From: Chrysopilus asiliformis
Taxonomy: Eukaryota; Arthropoda; Insecta; Diptera; Rhagionidae
DNA length: 64,000 nucleotides
Reading direction: 5' to 3'
NCBI GenBank assembly: GCA_964034945.1
Contig: OZ035961.1
Coordinates: 4,942,001-5,006,000 of the forward strand
Shown here: positions 1 to 12,440 of the stretch, in pieces
Position numbering within the stretch: the first letter of the stretch is position 1
How the letters are laid out: every line of letters begins with the position of its first letter
Program-made: the position numbers and the translations under genes
Notes under the pieces: model-generated
Database searches by the model: none
Told to the model about the DNA's origin: nothing
Seen by the model: only the letters and a program-made list of their open reading frames with translations

Positions 1-969
1 GATTGCTTATACCCTAGCCAACAACACGATTGGAACTAGGATCAAATCCATAGTGGTCGCTGGTACGAGTAAGGAGCGAATACTCTAAAAAGACATCCAG
101 CTGGATCCCTTCGTTTTAGTTGTCGACGCCTTGGTGGTTTCTGGAATTTAGCCATAATTTTGCAGTGCAGTGTAGGACATCCATCGTATCGTGTGTAGAG
201 TTTCTATACTTGCTAACACATTTTCCATTCTATTGTCGAAGATTTGTGCGCGATAAAGTGTCGTGTGACTAGCGCGGTGTCTCGCTGAATATCAAACCAG
301 TAGCAGGGAAAAGAAACGTTTTACGAAAAAAAAAAAAAAGAATAGTTGCACGAGCGCATATTTCTTGAACGATATCAACAAAAATTGTAAAGAATTCCAA
401 CCATCGGAACAAAACTCGGGAGTTACTCAAAAGTTATGAAACAAAGGGGGCAAAATCCATTTTTTTTTCTGTGTAACGATTAAATGTCATATGAGTCAGA
501 TTAGATGAGCTCTGATTTCGCTCCATATACAAATCCACTACCCTATTTTGTTGTTTACTCTGCATATTTTTGCTGAAAATCTATTCGAGTTATTGTTGGC
601 GACATCGGATTAAACACAAAATCGACATACCGAAATCATAAATCGGGCGTGTTTTCAGTGCTCTTATTGAAAAGTGTTTACTTTTCGATGATTTCCATTT
701 TCCAAGTGCTAAATCCAGTTAAGAGTTTGTGGTTTTTGCAGCCCTTAGGTTTTTCAGTGAAAAGTGATAGAGAATTGAAGCAATTTATGTGAAAAATCAA
801 TTCTTATCAAGTCAAAAAGAGTGAAAATTCGTGGTTCTAGAAACCAAAAACCAATTGGATAAAAAAAAAATTGGAAGGCCGTCATAGTTTACACACACGC
901 CCACAAGTGAATTGTGCAAAAGAAAATCGTCACAATTATCCTGGGAATTTGGTTTTGGCGATTCTAAAG
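1..969 (+). other. candidate 5' non-coding exon
   Basis: There is no long open frame here, and the stretch ends in a good splice donor (AAAG|GTACGT, GT at 970-971). The part before the donor has mixed composition unlike the AT-rich sequence after it. The only gene downstream on this strand begins coding at 40706, so this may be a distal first exon of that gene, or of a gene continuing from the left. No TATA box or initiator was identified, and the left boundary is unknown. This is inference from the donor and from composition. Confidence 0.3.
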
Positions 970-971
970 GT

Positions 972-2277
972 ACGTAGCACATCTAATTCGTTTCCATTCT
1001 GAATCCTGGATTTAATTTTGGGCATAACGTCGAGATTTGTATAAAATTTCTATTAATTTCTTCAATTTTTCCGGCAGTTTCCTTTTGAAGTGACGTAAGT
1101 GTGGGAAAAATCGATTGAGGAATTCCATTTTACGATTCTGTCTTCTGTTTTTTTTTTTCTTGGTTTCTTTTGGCAAATGTCTCCGTTTCTCGCTGGAGTG
1201 AATCTCTTTTAACTTCGATAACATTTCATATAAGAATTATTGTTTATGAAAGGAAAAGTTTGCGTTTTCGTGTATCCTTGAGAAACTCGCACAAATTCAT
1301 ACCTATATGTCCCTGAAGTGCGCATTTTCTGAGGATTTTTTTGTTGGTCGGGGTGCCTAACCTAAAACAATGAAAAAGACTACCCTTTGTAGGTTCCATA
1401 TGTATTTTGTATCCCCAAATTTTTTTCTCCCCATGTCAATATATTTTAGTTGTGTTTGGTTCTCCCTGCACAAAATTACGATAAACATTTGGTTTATCTG
1501 CAGATATTATTATACTGGGCTTTATGTGTACACTTTGTCGAATTTTCTCATAATTTCATTTGTCCTTACATTAGTTAAGTACATAATATATTCCTTTTCT
1601 TATGTCAATTGAATAAAGTTTTGCTTCATTTTCACTTGTCTGGGGCCATTCTCGTCTGTAAGGGAAATTTATAAAACATTTGTGTCTTTAAAGGTTTTTT
1701 TTTCTGAAATGTCAAGGCAAATTTATTGCAAGGAGAATATTTACGAATAATCTTTACATATTTCAAATTTTGTTATTATTTTATTAATTAAATTGCTTCT
1801 TTACACTAAATTTTTTTAAATTTATCATGGAAGAAAGTTTTAAGCTTTCTAACACATAATTTTTTCTAAGATTCCAATATGGTCTAGTCTAGATTTATCA
1901 TTTCTATTTTTTATGCTGTAATTCGAATAAAATTGATGACATGCAAATTCTTTAAATGAGGTTAATCAAGTTGCACACTTGCGCTTTGCCAATGCAACCA
2001 AATAGTAAGCATTGATTTCTTGCAGCGTGAATGATTACAATAATCTAAATGGGGATTTTAAAAGATCCCTTGCTATGGAATTTGATAAACCAATTTAAGA
2101 AATGTGCGTGGGTAGAAAAGTTTTTAAATACGAAAAGAATAAAATTATGATTTTAAATCTCAGGTAAAATCCATTCGATAAAACATTTTTGAGAAATTAT
2201 TGTTAGTGGGTATTTATGTAATATTTTGCTGCAATTCAAAATTTTGCAACAATTCCGCAAAAACATTAAAATGGAAT
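972..2277. other. non-coding, nothing recognised
   Basis: AT-rich sequence with long T and A runs. The short open frames carry no domain signal, codon bias or splice context that I can support. It would be intronic if the 1-969 exon belongs to the gene at 40.7-58.6 kb. Confidence 0.4.
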
Positions 2278-2520
2278 GAAGCTAGAGACTAGAAATTTTA
2301 CATAGAAAAGTTTTTCGTAAATAGTGAGACGGACCTTTACCTGCCCCCTCCCAATAAAAATGCAAAAAGTTTTTTGCGATTTTCTCAATAACGGTGTATC
2401 GTATCGAAAGATTCTTAGAGGCAAAATGTGTTTGGAATAAGATCCTACAAAACTCTTCCATACATCAAAATTCAATCGGACTATTGCTTTTCCCTTCCTC
2501 ATACAAATGGATTTTTTAAC
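2278..2520 (+). repeat. mini-me-like repeat remnant (3' half)
   Basis: The stretch starts with GCTAGAGACTAGAAATTTT and continues through a 'frame, CTCAATAACGGTGTATC, then ACAAAACTCTTCCATACATC, then AAAATTCAATCGGA' order. The same order is seen in the second half of the complete element at 10469-11139. The terminal TATACCCG end is missing, so this is an old 5'-truncated copy. The open frame read on the opposite strand is incidental. Confidence 0.45.
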
Positions 2521-2627
2521 TTTTAGACTGCCGGATCGGCCTCGAATGGGGCCACATATAATATCGGCGATTCCACGGAATATGTATTGATCCCAAATAT
2601 ATTCTAAACAAAAGCCTATAATTTTAA

Positions 2628-2890
2628 CACGTTGGCTACCATGTGAGTCATCGGTGTACACACACTATTGTCATATTGTCAATATTGTTTCTCAAGTTCC
2701 ATGGTTGAGTGCAGTCGCTCGTGCGGTACAAAGGGGTTTTTTTTGTCCGTTATATTTTATTCGATTCGTTCGTTTTTGTCTGTATTGATCTTGTGTTCAC
2801 TGGTGACTCACAAAGTACAGAAATGATTTTTGCGTTTTTTCCCAGTGTATACTAGCGGAGTATGCGTTTTTTTGGCTGGTAGCCAACGTG
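2628..2890. mobile_element. piggyBac-like MITE (TTAA target)
   Basis: The ends are near-perfect inverted repeats, CACGTTGGCTACCA at the left and TGGTAGCCAACGTG at the right. Both are flanked by TTAA (2624-2627 and 2891-2894), the target duplication of piggyBac-superfamily transposons. There is no transposase. A related copy with CACATTGACTGCCA ends is at 58081-58220. Family assignment rests on the TTAA target and short inverted ends only. Confidence 0.6.
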
Positions 2891-3170
2891 TTAATGAATA
2901 AAATTCCGGTAGTTTTAAGGCTAAGTAAAGATTTTGTTTGTCTTCAAATAGAGTATTTGACAATTGACCCGTGATAACTGTAGCTTTTTTTTATTAAACT
3001 TTGCCATTGGGCATTTGAGTGGCTCGGGAGAAATTATCCTAAATGTTAGTATAAAAAACACCCCCCGACCGGGAAAAAGGAGTCGGGATGGCAAATCTAG
3101 GTTTAATTATGTAAGAAACGTATCATATCACAATTTGGTGGATCAAGCTATATTTTTTTATATAACTATA

Positions 3171-3253
3171 GTGAAACCTTATAAGCTGGACCCGCAATAG
3201 ACCAAAAAACTTGTTCGGCTTAGACAGGTTTCCAGCTTATATACGTTTCACTG
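3171..3253. mobile_element. short TIR element (pogo/Tc1-like MITE)
   Basis: The left end GTGAAACCTTATAAGCTGGA pairs with the right end TCCAGCTTATATACGTTTCAC, with TA at both flanks. About 83 bp in total, it folds almost end to end. The TA target and the GTGAAACC end suggest a Tc1/mariner-pogo derivative, but no internal coding sequence remains. Confidence 0.5.
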
Positions 3254-3255
3254 TA

Positions 3256-6126
3256 CTTATATGAAATATATATTATACATAATTTTAAAACGACAAAAAT
3301 GATATGATTGAAAAAATTCACTGTGACTGAAATATTGATTCAAAAGAAAAAAATGAAAAAAAATCAAAAAAAGATTTGGTCAATTAAATCTGGGTTAACT
3401 GATAGAAATTATTCGACTTAATCGAAAGAAACATATTCCATGGAAACAATGAAAATGCATTAACGTTTCCAAATGGGTTTGGCGTCTCAACAGAAAAATC
3501 TATGTTTAGTGTTTCAATAGAGATGAATGAAATATGAAAATGGGTCAGAGCATTGTAAGATCGCCCATAAAACATTGGAAAATGAACAGTACAGAACGTC
3601 ACACAAGTTAAAAATTGAACGACCTAAAAGTCCAAAGGCATTTTCAATCCCATTCAGAGGAGTGGTGTAGGGATTACATCCATATGGTGCTTTTTTTCAC
3701 TTTACTTCAGTTCTCCTCGTCAATTGCTGTAAATCTGGATTTATGGAAGTATTGATTTGAGGCGATACACGCCAACCATTTTTCATGCCCTGGATTGGAT
3801 GCCCTTTCAACGTCTTATCACAACAAATTGTGCTTCAATATCATAAAAGAACCAATTTTTTCTCAATAAACTACTTGTAACTCACTCTGGAATACATTTT
3901 AACTTCACATCGGTTTGACAATGTAATCTTGGAAATTGCCAGCATAAGTGGGGTGGTGTTGGAGGAAATGTATTTTCAGGCCGTCATAAAACTGGGGGAG
4001 CTCCCTAAATTGCGGCTCAGCTGCATTGTTTTTGTTTTTATTTTTCGCTATCTTCTTTTTTAAATATTCCAGTCCAGTCATCGTAGAGCTCGATCTAAAT
4101 TTTGACGTATCGCCAATTATACGCTTAACGATCTCATCTTGACCCCAGATCAACTGAAAATGAGTAATCGGATACTATACAGATACATCCAAAAAGCAAG
4201 CATGATTATCTTTTCTGAAGATGAAATGCCTTTTGGTTTAATAGAAATGGCGAAATTGAGCAAAATGCTTAACAAATCATTTCCCCCTTTTTCTAAAACG
4301 GAAATGTTTCAAAATGAAATTTTCATGCCACACACAATTGCAAATTTTACTACAGAATCGTAACAGTGGACTACAGTTTTTAGTTAAAGAAGCTACTTTT
4401 GTTTTGTTTTTATGCTGGGATCAGTAACGGCTGTAGCTTAAGTGCCAATTAATTCAAAGAAATTTTGCTTCAGTTTTATTTTTTCGGTTTTATGTCACAT
4501 TCAATTCATTAGTAGAATTATAAATTCGTTATTTATTGGACAAAAAATGGTTTTCTATAAAAGCCTCATAAAATGTTTGAATTTGTGTTGAGTGTGGTAT
4601 GATCTGAAAGTTTTTGGTTAAATTAATAAAACTTTAACTTATTTCTACAGGGGTTTTCCATAAATACGTCACACTTTTGGAGGGGAAAGTCTGCGGTGGT
4701 GTGACGGCGGTAGTAAACTCTCAACAAAAAATTGCGAAAAAGCGTTACGAAGAGGTGAAAATTAGTGGGACGAACTTTACAGGCAAATTTTGTCCTGTAA
4801 TGGGACTATCCTATCAATCTTTGGTGGAAATCCATTAACCAGATGTAACCGTGGTTTTTCAACAATGTCAAATTCGTTTTTCGCGATGGACAGTCTTATG
4901 TATGAAAATAGTTGAAGATAATAAAGTTTCCTACATTTTTTGTCTTTTACTAGAACCCGATATCTCAAACCGTTATCGAGATTTACCGTTATTTAAAAAA
5001 ACATTTATTATTTCGGAAATTACCGGTTTTTTAGTAATTCAATGGAGAGAATAACATCACAACTATCCATTTTCGAGATATTTCCATTAAAAATGAAAAA
5101 TTAGATTTTTGAGAATTTCTTGCAAATAAGCTGTCCTTCGAAAAAACGGTTGAAGAAATAATTAAAGATATTAAAATTTTCTACATTTTTGCCTGTAAGC
5201 GTAAATCGATATCTTTTACCGTTATCGAGATATTTCAAATTTCGTAAACAAAACTTTGATGTTTTTATGTAAACTAATATTATATTCGTCGAGTTATAGT
5301 GTAAATTGTAGACTTTGTATAAGAAAGTCAAATACTATTCAAATCATACATCTTCATAAAATCAATGCTGTCTCAGATTTTTCGCATTACCATTTCTAGA
5401 ACGAACTTTAAAGCACAAAATAAAAAAATAAGTGTTAAGGGACTACAATATGATCATGAAAAAATATTTATACTCTCATACTTAGTGAGTAAAATTCATT
5501 TTCATAAACCATGAAAGTCAAACTTCTCCCCTTTGGATTCTTAGAGTGCGGCCATCCTTTATCCTTTTACTACATAAAAGGTAATTTTTCATTATGTCAT
5601 TCACAATGAATGGAAATTAATGCGTTGAAATATGAAATATTGTCGACTTGTTTTTTTTTATTTCTTCCAGCTGATGATCCGTTAAGAAAATTCATTATGA
5701 ATGGACCACCATTGGGAGGGTGGATTACTGAATTAATTACCTTAGAAATGTGTTGATGTTTTAAACTGATTATATTTTTTTTCGTTTGCGTTGAGTAATT
5801 TCGTGGAAATGCTTACATTGAAATTAAACATAAGAAAAGCTACAATTGCCAGGTGTCAATCTTCAAATACTCTCTATGAGAACAGACAACATTTTTATTT
5901 AAAAAAAAATCCATTTGTATGAGAGATTGGGGAAGGATTATTTCGATTGGATTTTGATGTATGGAACGATTATGTAAAATCATATTCTGAACTCATTTTA
6001 TTTTTATAAATTTATAAATTTTTCAACACGACTCACCGTTTTCGTGGAAATTGCAAAAAACGGTTTCGTTTGAATAGTACAATAAGGGTTAGTGGCAGGT
6101 ATGGTACGATTTTGACGTTCAAGAAC
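3256..6126. other. non-coding, nothing recognised
   Basis: AT-rich sequence. Two protein-like short frames (3905-4153 on the minus strand, 4139-4363 on the plus strand) have no recognisable domain or splice support. Around 4650-5000 there are fragments such as GGGTTTTCCATAAATACGTC, typical of dispersed insect repeats, and 5905-5965 looks like an inverted mini-me-like fragment. No gene is called. Confidence 0.35.
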
Positions 6127-6129
6127 TTA

Positions 6130-6315
6130 CACCGCATCTTGATTTGGGATTTTTCATCGCAGAGATTTTTGATGGACCAATCAGAGCTCAAGTTGACGGC
6201 GATAAAAAATCCAAGAGATAAATTTCACGAAATCTTGCAATTGCCCAGCTGTCAAAAAAATCTCATTGCGGTGAGATATTTCTTGGGATGAAAAATTGTT
6301 AATCAAGACGCGGTG
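6130..6315. mobile_element. MITE with TTA target duplication
   Basis: The left end CACCGCATCTTGATT matches the reverse complement of the right end AATCAAGACGCGGTG with one mismatch, and the homology continues inward through TTTTTCATC. TTA flanks both sides (6127-6129 and 6316-6318). A 3-bp T-A-rich duplication fits PIF/Harbinger-type elements. No coding capacity remains. Confidence 0.55.
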
Positions 6316-6318
6316 TTA

Positions 6319-7500
6319 GTCTTGCTATTTACGAGAAACGTAACTGTTAAAAATTTTAAGTTTCTAGCTCAATTCTTCTAAAAGTTATGGTGATCACTGA
6401 TGGACGGACATGCGGAATCAAATCTTTTGTCAGCGCAAACAATGGAAAAATCATTTTTGTGTCCGACGCTTGGTTTGATGCGTTACAAATGGTATAATAA
6501 ATCTAATATTCTTTCATATGAGTCTCATATAGAGTATAAAAAGTTTAAAATTCTCGTATAAGATGATTCAAATTTTGTCGTATGGCCATCTTGTTTGGGC
6601 CCTATACATTTGAACGTCTGTCATATTTGCCATTAATCATGAGAGTCTTAAAATTGAAATATGTTTTGAGGTGTGTGACATTCTATTCAAAAAAAGAAAA
6701 TTTAAACATAAATAGGGTTTTACCATTAGATTACAAAAAAAAAAAGATTTCACGAGCGATGATCCTAATTGATGAACGTAAGGCAACAAGAGATGTCACA
6801 AGATCCTCAATTATTTCCATAATAAACCCTTCATTATTCAATCAGTCTCGACTGTATTAAATTTTGGGGGGCTTCGAGTTTTTTTTCGCCGTATTTTTTC
6901 TGTTTTCATTTTTGTTGTGAAGGAACAAACGTAAATCCAAACAGAAACCATCATAAATGTAATCGTCAAGTGTGCCATTAAATTGTACAAAATGGTTTGT
7001 CGTTAGACCCTTTTTAATGGTATTATCAGGTTTACACGCATCTACTTCACCTTATTACGATTTAACGTCTTTGTTTATAAAACTTTTGGGTCGAATTGAA
7101 GCTGGTTGCTTGGCCTCTTTATGGTATTTCACAGTACAGTTCCACTAATTTAATTTTAAATTTACTGATATTGCTATGAACGTCGCCGCATTAACTTGAA
7201 ATGGACGTTCTTTTTATCGAAGCGAACTTCGGTGAAATAAGACTTTAGTGAAAATTACCATTTTTATAACATAGTTGTCTTTGTTTTGTTTTTTATGTGC
7301 AGAAATTTAGGATTCCCAATTTATTTTATCTTTCACTCAAAGAATATATCACCGATTAGATGAATATTAAAATTTTACGGCTGTGAATATTGGAATTCAT
7401 TTTATTTTCTATGAAATTTAGATAAAAAAGAGAATTGAATCCTACAGAAAGATTGTTTTCAATATTAATTTTATGATACCTACATGGTAAAATATCTAAA
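6319..7500. other. non-coding, nothing recognised
   Basis: AT-rich sequence with dispersed poly-A and poly-T runs. The frame at 6582-6860 has no domain signal. Nothing here is supported as a gene. Confidence 0.35.
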
Positions 7501-8044
7501 GGGTCTTTCAATAAGGACATAACAATTTTGTATTTTAATAAAAACGCACCCTAAAACTTTTTTTATGATCTGGCAATGCTAAAACGTCAGTCAAGGATTA
7601 CATTTTTATCATGGTGAAGTTCACGAACGAGCAATGCCACACAGCTGGTCAAACAATTGATCTATTGAAGGAGAAGTTCGGTAATCGTGTAATCTCGAGA
7701 AATGGTCCGGTCGAATGGCCACCTCGCTCATGCGATTTAACGCCGTTGGATTTCTTTTTATGGGGTTATGTTAAGTCGTTGGTTTATGCAAATAAGCCAA
7801 CAACGTTAGAGGAGCTCAGGAACAATATCGAACGCGAAATTGCCAACGTTCCGGCCGATATGTGTGGAAAATTGGCTCCAAAGAATCCATCAGCAAACGT
7901 GCTCGCGGTCGCCATATGAACGACATCGAATTTCATACTTAAATGTAACATGTCCACTACACCTGGAATAAATTTCAGCCCGATATCTCAATTATTCTCT
8001 GTTTTATTTAAATACAAAATTGTTATGTCCTTATTGAAAGACCC
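7501..8044 (+). mobile_element. internally deleted mariner/IS630-like element
   Basis: Both ends carry GGGTCTTTCAATAAGGACAT, extending to about 34 bp of inverted repeat at 7501 and 8044. At 544 bp it is far shorter than a full mariner-type element (about 1.3 kb or more). It contains a broken transposase frame at 7611-7919. A clear TA duplication was not seen at the flanks. The family is inferred from the transposase C-terminal motifs. Confidence 0.75.
7611..7919 (+). pseudogene. mariner/IS630-like transposase, deletion derivative
   Basis: The frame opens with MVKFTNEQC, like a transposase N-terminus. It then jumps directly to CHTAGQTIDLLKEKFGNRV and the block WPPRSCDLTPLDFFLWGYVK, the C-terminal part of the catalytic region including the last catalytic Asp. 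The helix-turn-helix region and the first catalytic Asp have been deleted. After residue 83 the frame is shifted: the expected ENWLQRI and the terminal HMNDIEFHT are found just downstream in the other two frames. The product cannot be an active transposase, although the element could have been mobilised in trans through its intact ends. Confidence 0.75.
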
Positions 8045-10468
8045 GATACTTTTTCTAAACACAAAAAAATCGCCTTAAAATTTTTTTTAATGCGAATTCC
8101 ATTTTAATTTAAAATATCAAATCTTGTGTGTGTATCGGAATTTTTCTTCTCATATTTAAATCGAAATGTTCGTTATTCGAAGCGGATAAAAACAAATGCA
8201 AAATGACATTTCAATTAAACACAATTACGACTTTGTTCTCTTTGTAAATAGAAAAGAAAATTTTTAATATAGATGCCACAAAAGGGGGTTCACCACGTTT
8301 TAAGAAGTTCTGTTGTATGGAATGTTTCCTCTAGATCAGAGCACAGCTGCTAAATTAATTTGAACTTAAGTATTCAACACCACGAACGAACCAGTGGCAA
8401 CTTCTTATAGTATTATAAAAGGCGCGAACGAAATTTTAATAAAGTTCTTCTCATCACGCGATCATCATATAGAAGAAAAGCTGCGCCTGTCACACAAAGT
8501 GCGGGCGGAATATCTGTAATTGCCGGAACCTGGATGCCTACACTTTAAAATATCAGTTGACAGTTAAACGAGAAAAATTCATTAAAATCTTATTCCTTGT
8601 TTGAAGACAATTTAGCATATTTATTTGGTTACCTTGGAAGCGGCACTAAAAGATATTTGAACTGCCGATTAGAATTGAGATTTTAAGGTTTTCGTTTTTA
8701 TTTACTCACAATTTAATTAGTTTTATTTGCTATTATTTGTTTGCAATGATTTTTAAGAAACCATATGTGAGATTTTCGCAGAGGTGTCATTCCAAAGACG
8801 ACAAATAAACGCTCGACTGAGTGATTAGCTTTTGTTAATTGCATCAAAGAATCTACAGATTTGGAGATTTAATTTCAGTAAAAAGGTTATTTCATGTCAT
8901 AAAATCTATGTAACAGTTTTCTTTGAAATATTGTTTATTTCAACATACTGTAATTTTTTCCAACATATTTATGGACATTCATGTTCATATATTTTTTTAT
9001 TATAGGCTATACATTCAAGTCTCCATAACGGAAAAACCAACCTGAATTTTCCAATAAATTTCACAACATTAACTTCAGTTTATCCATCCATGTTCATATT
9101 TATGTCTTATGACTCTCATTCAAGGACTTTCAAAAATTATTTCCAAGATTTATTGGTCTGTGAGGTCCATTTGATTCCTAAAGCCCGTTTAAAATTGAAA
9201 TTATTATTTTAAGGACGAAACATAGGTGCCTACAGAAAATTTGCCAGGTGGCGGGGGATTCCAAAAAAAATTTTTATGGGAAAATATAACATTAAATGAG
9301 CTGTTTTTATTTAAATGCTTTGAAAGTAGTTTAAACATCTTTATTTAAAAAAATTCGATTTAATTTTAAACAAACATTAACAGGTAACAAAAAGTGGGCC
9401 CATATTTACGTGCGCTTATGGCTCAAGACCAGTTAGATCTCCTACAACCTTTGTTAATGTAAAATATTGAAATTTTCCACATTGTTTAAAATATTGAACA
9501 GTTTAACGTGTTTCCAGATTTTTTTTATCATTTTCTTTTAATTTTCCCATGAAAAATATTAAAGTAATCCAAATAAAAGTGTGCAACTTTACACATTCTA
9601 GATTGTTTTTCATTGTAGGAAATCATAGAAAATTGAATTTCCTCAGAATAAACCAGATACGTTTGTGTTTCTGTATATTATGTGTTTAGGAAATCAAATT
9701 CTTTTTTCCTCACTTGATGGCAATCAAATAAATAACAATGGCCCCAAAGCTAGCATTTATTTTTCTTATCACACATCAAGTTTTTATTTTATTGACTGGA
9801 CAAATTGACTCCTCGTTTATATTTCCTTTTTTTTCAGAGTCCATCTCGACAAACGAACGGGATGAAATTCGATTAAAGTCATATGCTATGTTAGTATATC
9901 TATTTGATAAATGGTTTTAAGCTTTTGATTGAATGGAATGAGTTTTGAAGTCAAACGTTTGGAATATTAAATATTTTTTATTTTGGAAAATCAAGATTTT
10001 TTAGAATGGGGTTTTTTGTCGATCTTTTTCAGGTGATTAAAAAAAGATATTAAGCACGTACTCGTCATAAAAACTTAACGCTTCTGCGGCTTATATCGTC
10101 CTAGAAATTCTGGGATTTAAACATCTTAACCCTAGAGTGCGCAATGATCCATATATAAAAAAGACATTTTTATTTTTACATGTTCGTAAAACATACAAAT
10201 ATATCGGAATTTTAGTGAACTAAAACTAAACCATTAACCGAATTTTTTTTAGAAAAAATGACCGGTTCGGTCCAAAAACAAACCACTTTAAAAAAAATGC
10301 TGTTACCGAATCAAAAACTAGCATTTTTATGCGATTGGTTCTGTTAAGTTTTAAATTTTTAGTACTGAAAAATTCTTATTTTTTTATATTATCTACCAAA
10401 TTTAAAGTTATCTAGCTCACTTTGTCAGTACTATAACCACATGTTATCGTATGGAAACCAAGCATTAT
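8045..10468. other. non-coding; possible LTR-like promoter remnant
   Basis: Mostly AT-rich and featureless. At 8410-8460 there is a TATAAAAGGC box followed about 30 bp later by AATAAAG, an arrangement seen in retrotransposon LTRs, but no LTR boundaries, primer site or second copy are visible. At 10200-10330 there are repeats of the ACCGAA/GGTTCGG type. No coding sequence is supported. Confidence 0.3.
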
Positions 10469-11139
10469 TATACCCGTATGGTGAAACCAAAGGGTATATT
10501 AACTTTGCCTTACCGTTTGTAACGCCAAGATCCCGTCATCACACATAAAAATGAATTACACCAGTGTGTTTAGAATGATAAAAATAATTAATTTCTGCAT
10601 GTCCGTCCGTCTGTCCGTCTGTCTGTCCGTCTGTCTGTCCGTCTGTCTGTCTGTCCGTCTGTCTGTCCGTCTGTCCGTCTGTCTGTCCGTCTGTCTGTCC
10701 GTCTGTCTGTCCGTCTGTCTGTCTGTCTGTCCGTCTGTCTGTCCGTCTGTCTGTCTGTCCGTCTGTCTGTCCGTCTCTCTGTCTGTCCGTCTGTCTGTGG
10801 CGCGAATTGCGGGCGCACGGATTGAGCTAGAGACTTGAAATTTTGGACAGATCCGTTTTTCGTAAAATGCGAGGCTAAGTTCGTTAATGGGCACAAATGG
10901 ACCATTAGGGGGGGTACCCCCCATACGAACGAAAACGGTTTTTGTGAATATCTCGAAAACGGTGCATCTTATCAAAAAAGTCTAAGAACAAAAGTTATTT
11001 AAGATATGATTTTACATAAAACTCCCATACATCAAAATCCGATTGGAATAAATTTTAAAAAATCTTATTGGAAAGTTTGACTTCAAAGTGGAATTTGGTA
11101 CAACTGTTCGAATTTTGATACGAATATCACCATACGGGT
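10469..11139 (+). mobile_element. mini-me-like element with GTCY array
   Basis: It begins TATACCCGTATGGTGAAACC and ends ATATCACCATACGGGT, giving short inverted ends (ACCCGTATGGTGA). It contains a GTCY tetranucleotide array and a conserved second half (GAGCTAGAGACTTGAAATTT, GGGGGGGTACCCCCCATAC, CATACATCAAAATCCGATTG). A TATACCCG start plus a GTCY proto-microsatellite matches the mini-me class described from dipterans. No protein is encoded. Copies or fragments in this window lie at 2278-2520, 12258-12440, 30481-30634, 32084-39335 and 62540-62790. Confidence 0.65.
10601..10799. repeat. (GTCY)n microsatellite, about 50 units
   Basis: An uninterrupted tetranucleotide array alternates GTCC and GTCT, often in a 12-bp higher-order pattern (GTCC GTCT GTCT). 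It sits inside the mini-me-like element, whose other copies have only one or two such units. The long SVCLSV-type and DRQTDRQT-type open frames on both strands are by-products of the repeat, not genes. Confidence 0.95.
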
Positions 11140-12257
11140 TTTCAATAATTGCCAGATTGGCAATTATAGCTTTTGTTATGTTTTCACTATATGATTGCCT
11201 TCAAAGTCCAGACACGTTAAAAGTTTTTTTTGTCATTGTCCAAAACAAAATAAATAATATCCGGTGACTTTTATTTTTAGTAAGAGATCATTGTCATCGT
11301 GACATCAATAACCTAAACTAAAAACCAAAAAAAAATATCTTTAATTTCAGATAAACCACAAAATCCTTGAAATTTAACTGAGAGCACAATTCTACCTACA
11401 ACACCTACAATGAATTCATTTTTACACAATTTCCCGACTCAGTTTAAGCACCGATCGGCTTATAAACAAATTGGAAAAAGATCTTTTAAAGCGATCCGCC
11501 ATTCTTCATCCAAATTTGGCACATGAGCCAAACAAGTCCAACAAAACACAAATTTTATTTTATGCTAATTAAACTTAAGTCAGCGTCAACGATTATAATC
11601 AATTAAAATAATTTAAAAGCAATTGATGACATTCTTTTAGAAAATAACTCGTACGTAGTGAATAAACTTTATGTGGTGTTGTCATCCCTACAATGAACGA
11701 AATGCTCCTAAAATATTCAGAATCGTCCCTATAGAGTGGTCGTCACAATTCAGATTATTTAGACGCTATGTCGGCTGAATGAAACATAAATTCATTTTGA
11801 ATGGAGGCAAGCCTTTTTCATTTGGTCCAAATTTGGATTTTTTCGTTAATAAATTACGAGTGACATTGCACAGTCATTTTTAGTGTATGCTAGCTACAAT
11901 TTAGTATGTTTTTGAATTAAAAATAAAAATGTCTACATCTTGTATGTTCACTTACAGCAAAATATTCCAACGATGATTTTCAGTTCGTGTTTTTTTCCTT
12001 GTAAATTCTTTAAATATAAAATTTATGCTGTCTGACAAGTAAACTACATAATAAATAAGAAAATTCGTGGTAAGTGAGAACAGGAAAATGGGAAAACAGA
12101 CTGATGCGACGGGGGAGAGAAAACACGTGATGTCAGGGTTTCTTGCGTTTTTTTTAATGACCCTGTAACATTCGAAATTTTAATGTGGAAATGATTCAGC
12201 AATATGGGAAAAGTGTTTTTTACATGACAGTCTCTTATTATACTCTTTATGATAATC
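11140..12257. other. non-coding, nothing recognised
   Basis: AT-rich sequence without a supported gene, repeat pair or splice context. Confidence 0.35.
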
Positions 12258-12440
12258 ACATTGAGCTAGAGACTTGAAATTTGGCACAGATAAAACTATT
12301 GCTTCTCTCGTTGCGAAAAAAATACATTTTTTTCGCAACTTTCTCGAAAACGGCTTGTCATATGGAAAATTTTATATAGACCAAATGTATTCAGAATATT
12401 GTTTTACAAAAACAAAACTGTTCCATACATCATAAACCAA
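12258..12440 (+). repeat. mini-me-like repeat remnant
   Basis: It contains CATTGAGCTAGAGACTTGAA, then TTTCTCGAAAACGGCTTGTC and TTCCATACATCATAAACC in the order of the second half of the 10469-11139 element. Diverged, and lacking the TATACCCG end. Confidence 0.45.

Noticed and set aside
3905..4363. Two protein-like short frames on opposite strands
   Set aside because: No recognisable domain, no splice signals linking them to other exons, and they meet tail to tail without a shared model.
8405..8460. TATAAAAGG plus AATAAAG as a solo LTR or a promoter
   Set aside because: No boundaries, duplication, second copy or downstream frame; kept only as a remark in the region entry.
10551..10975. Long open frames on both strands with SVCLSV-type and DRQTDRQT-type repeats
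   Set aside because: They are translations of the GTCY tetranucleotide array, open in several frames on both strands.
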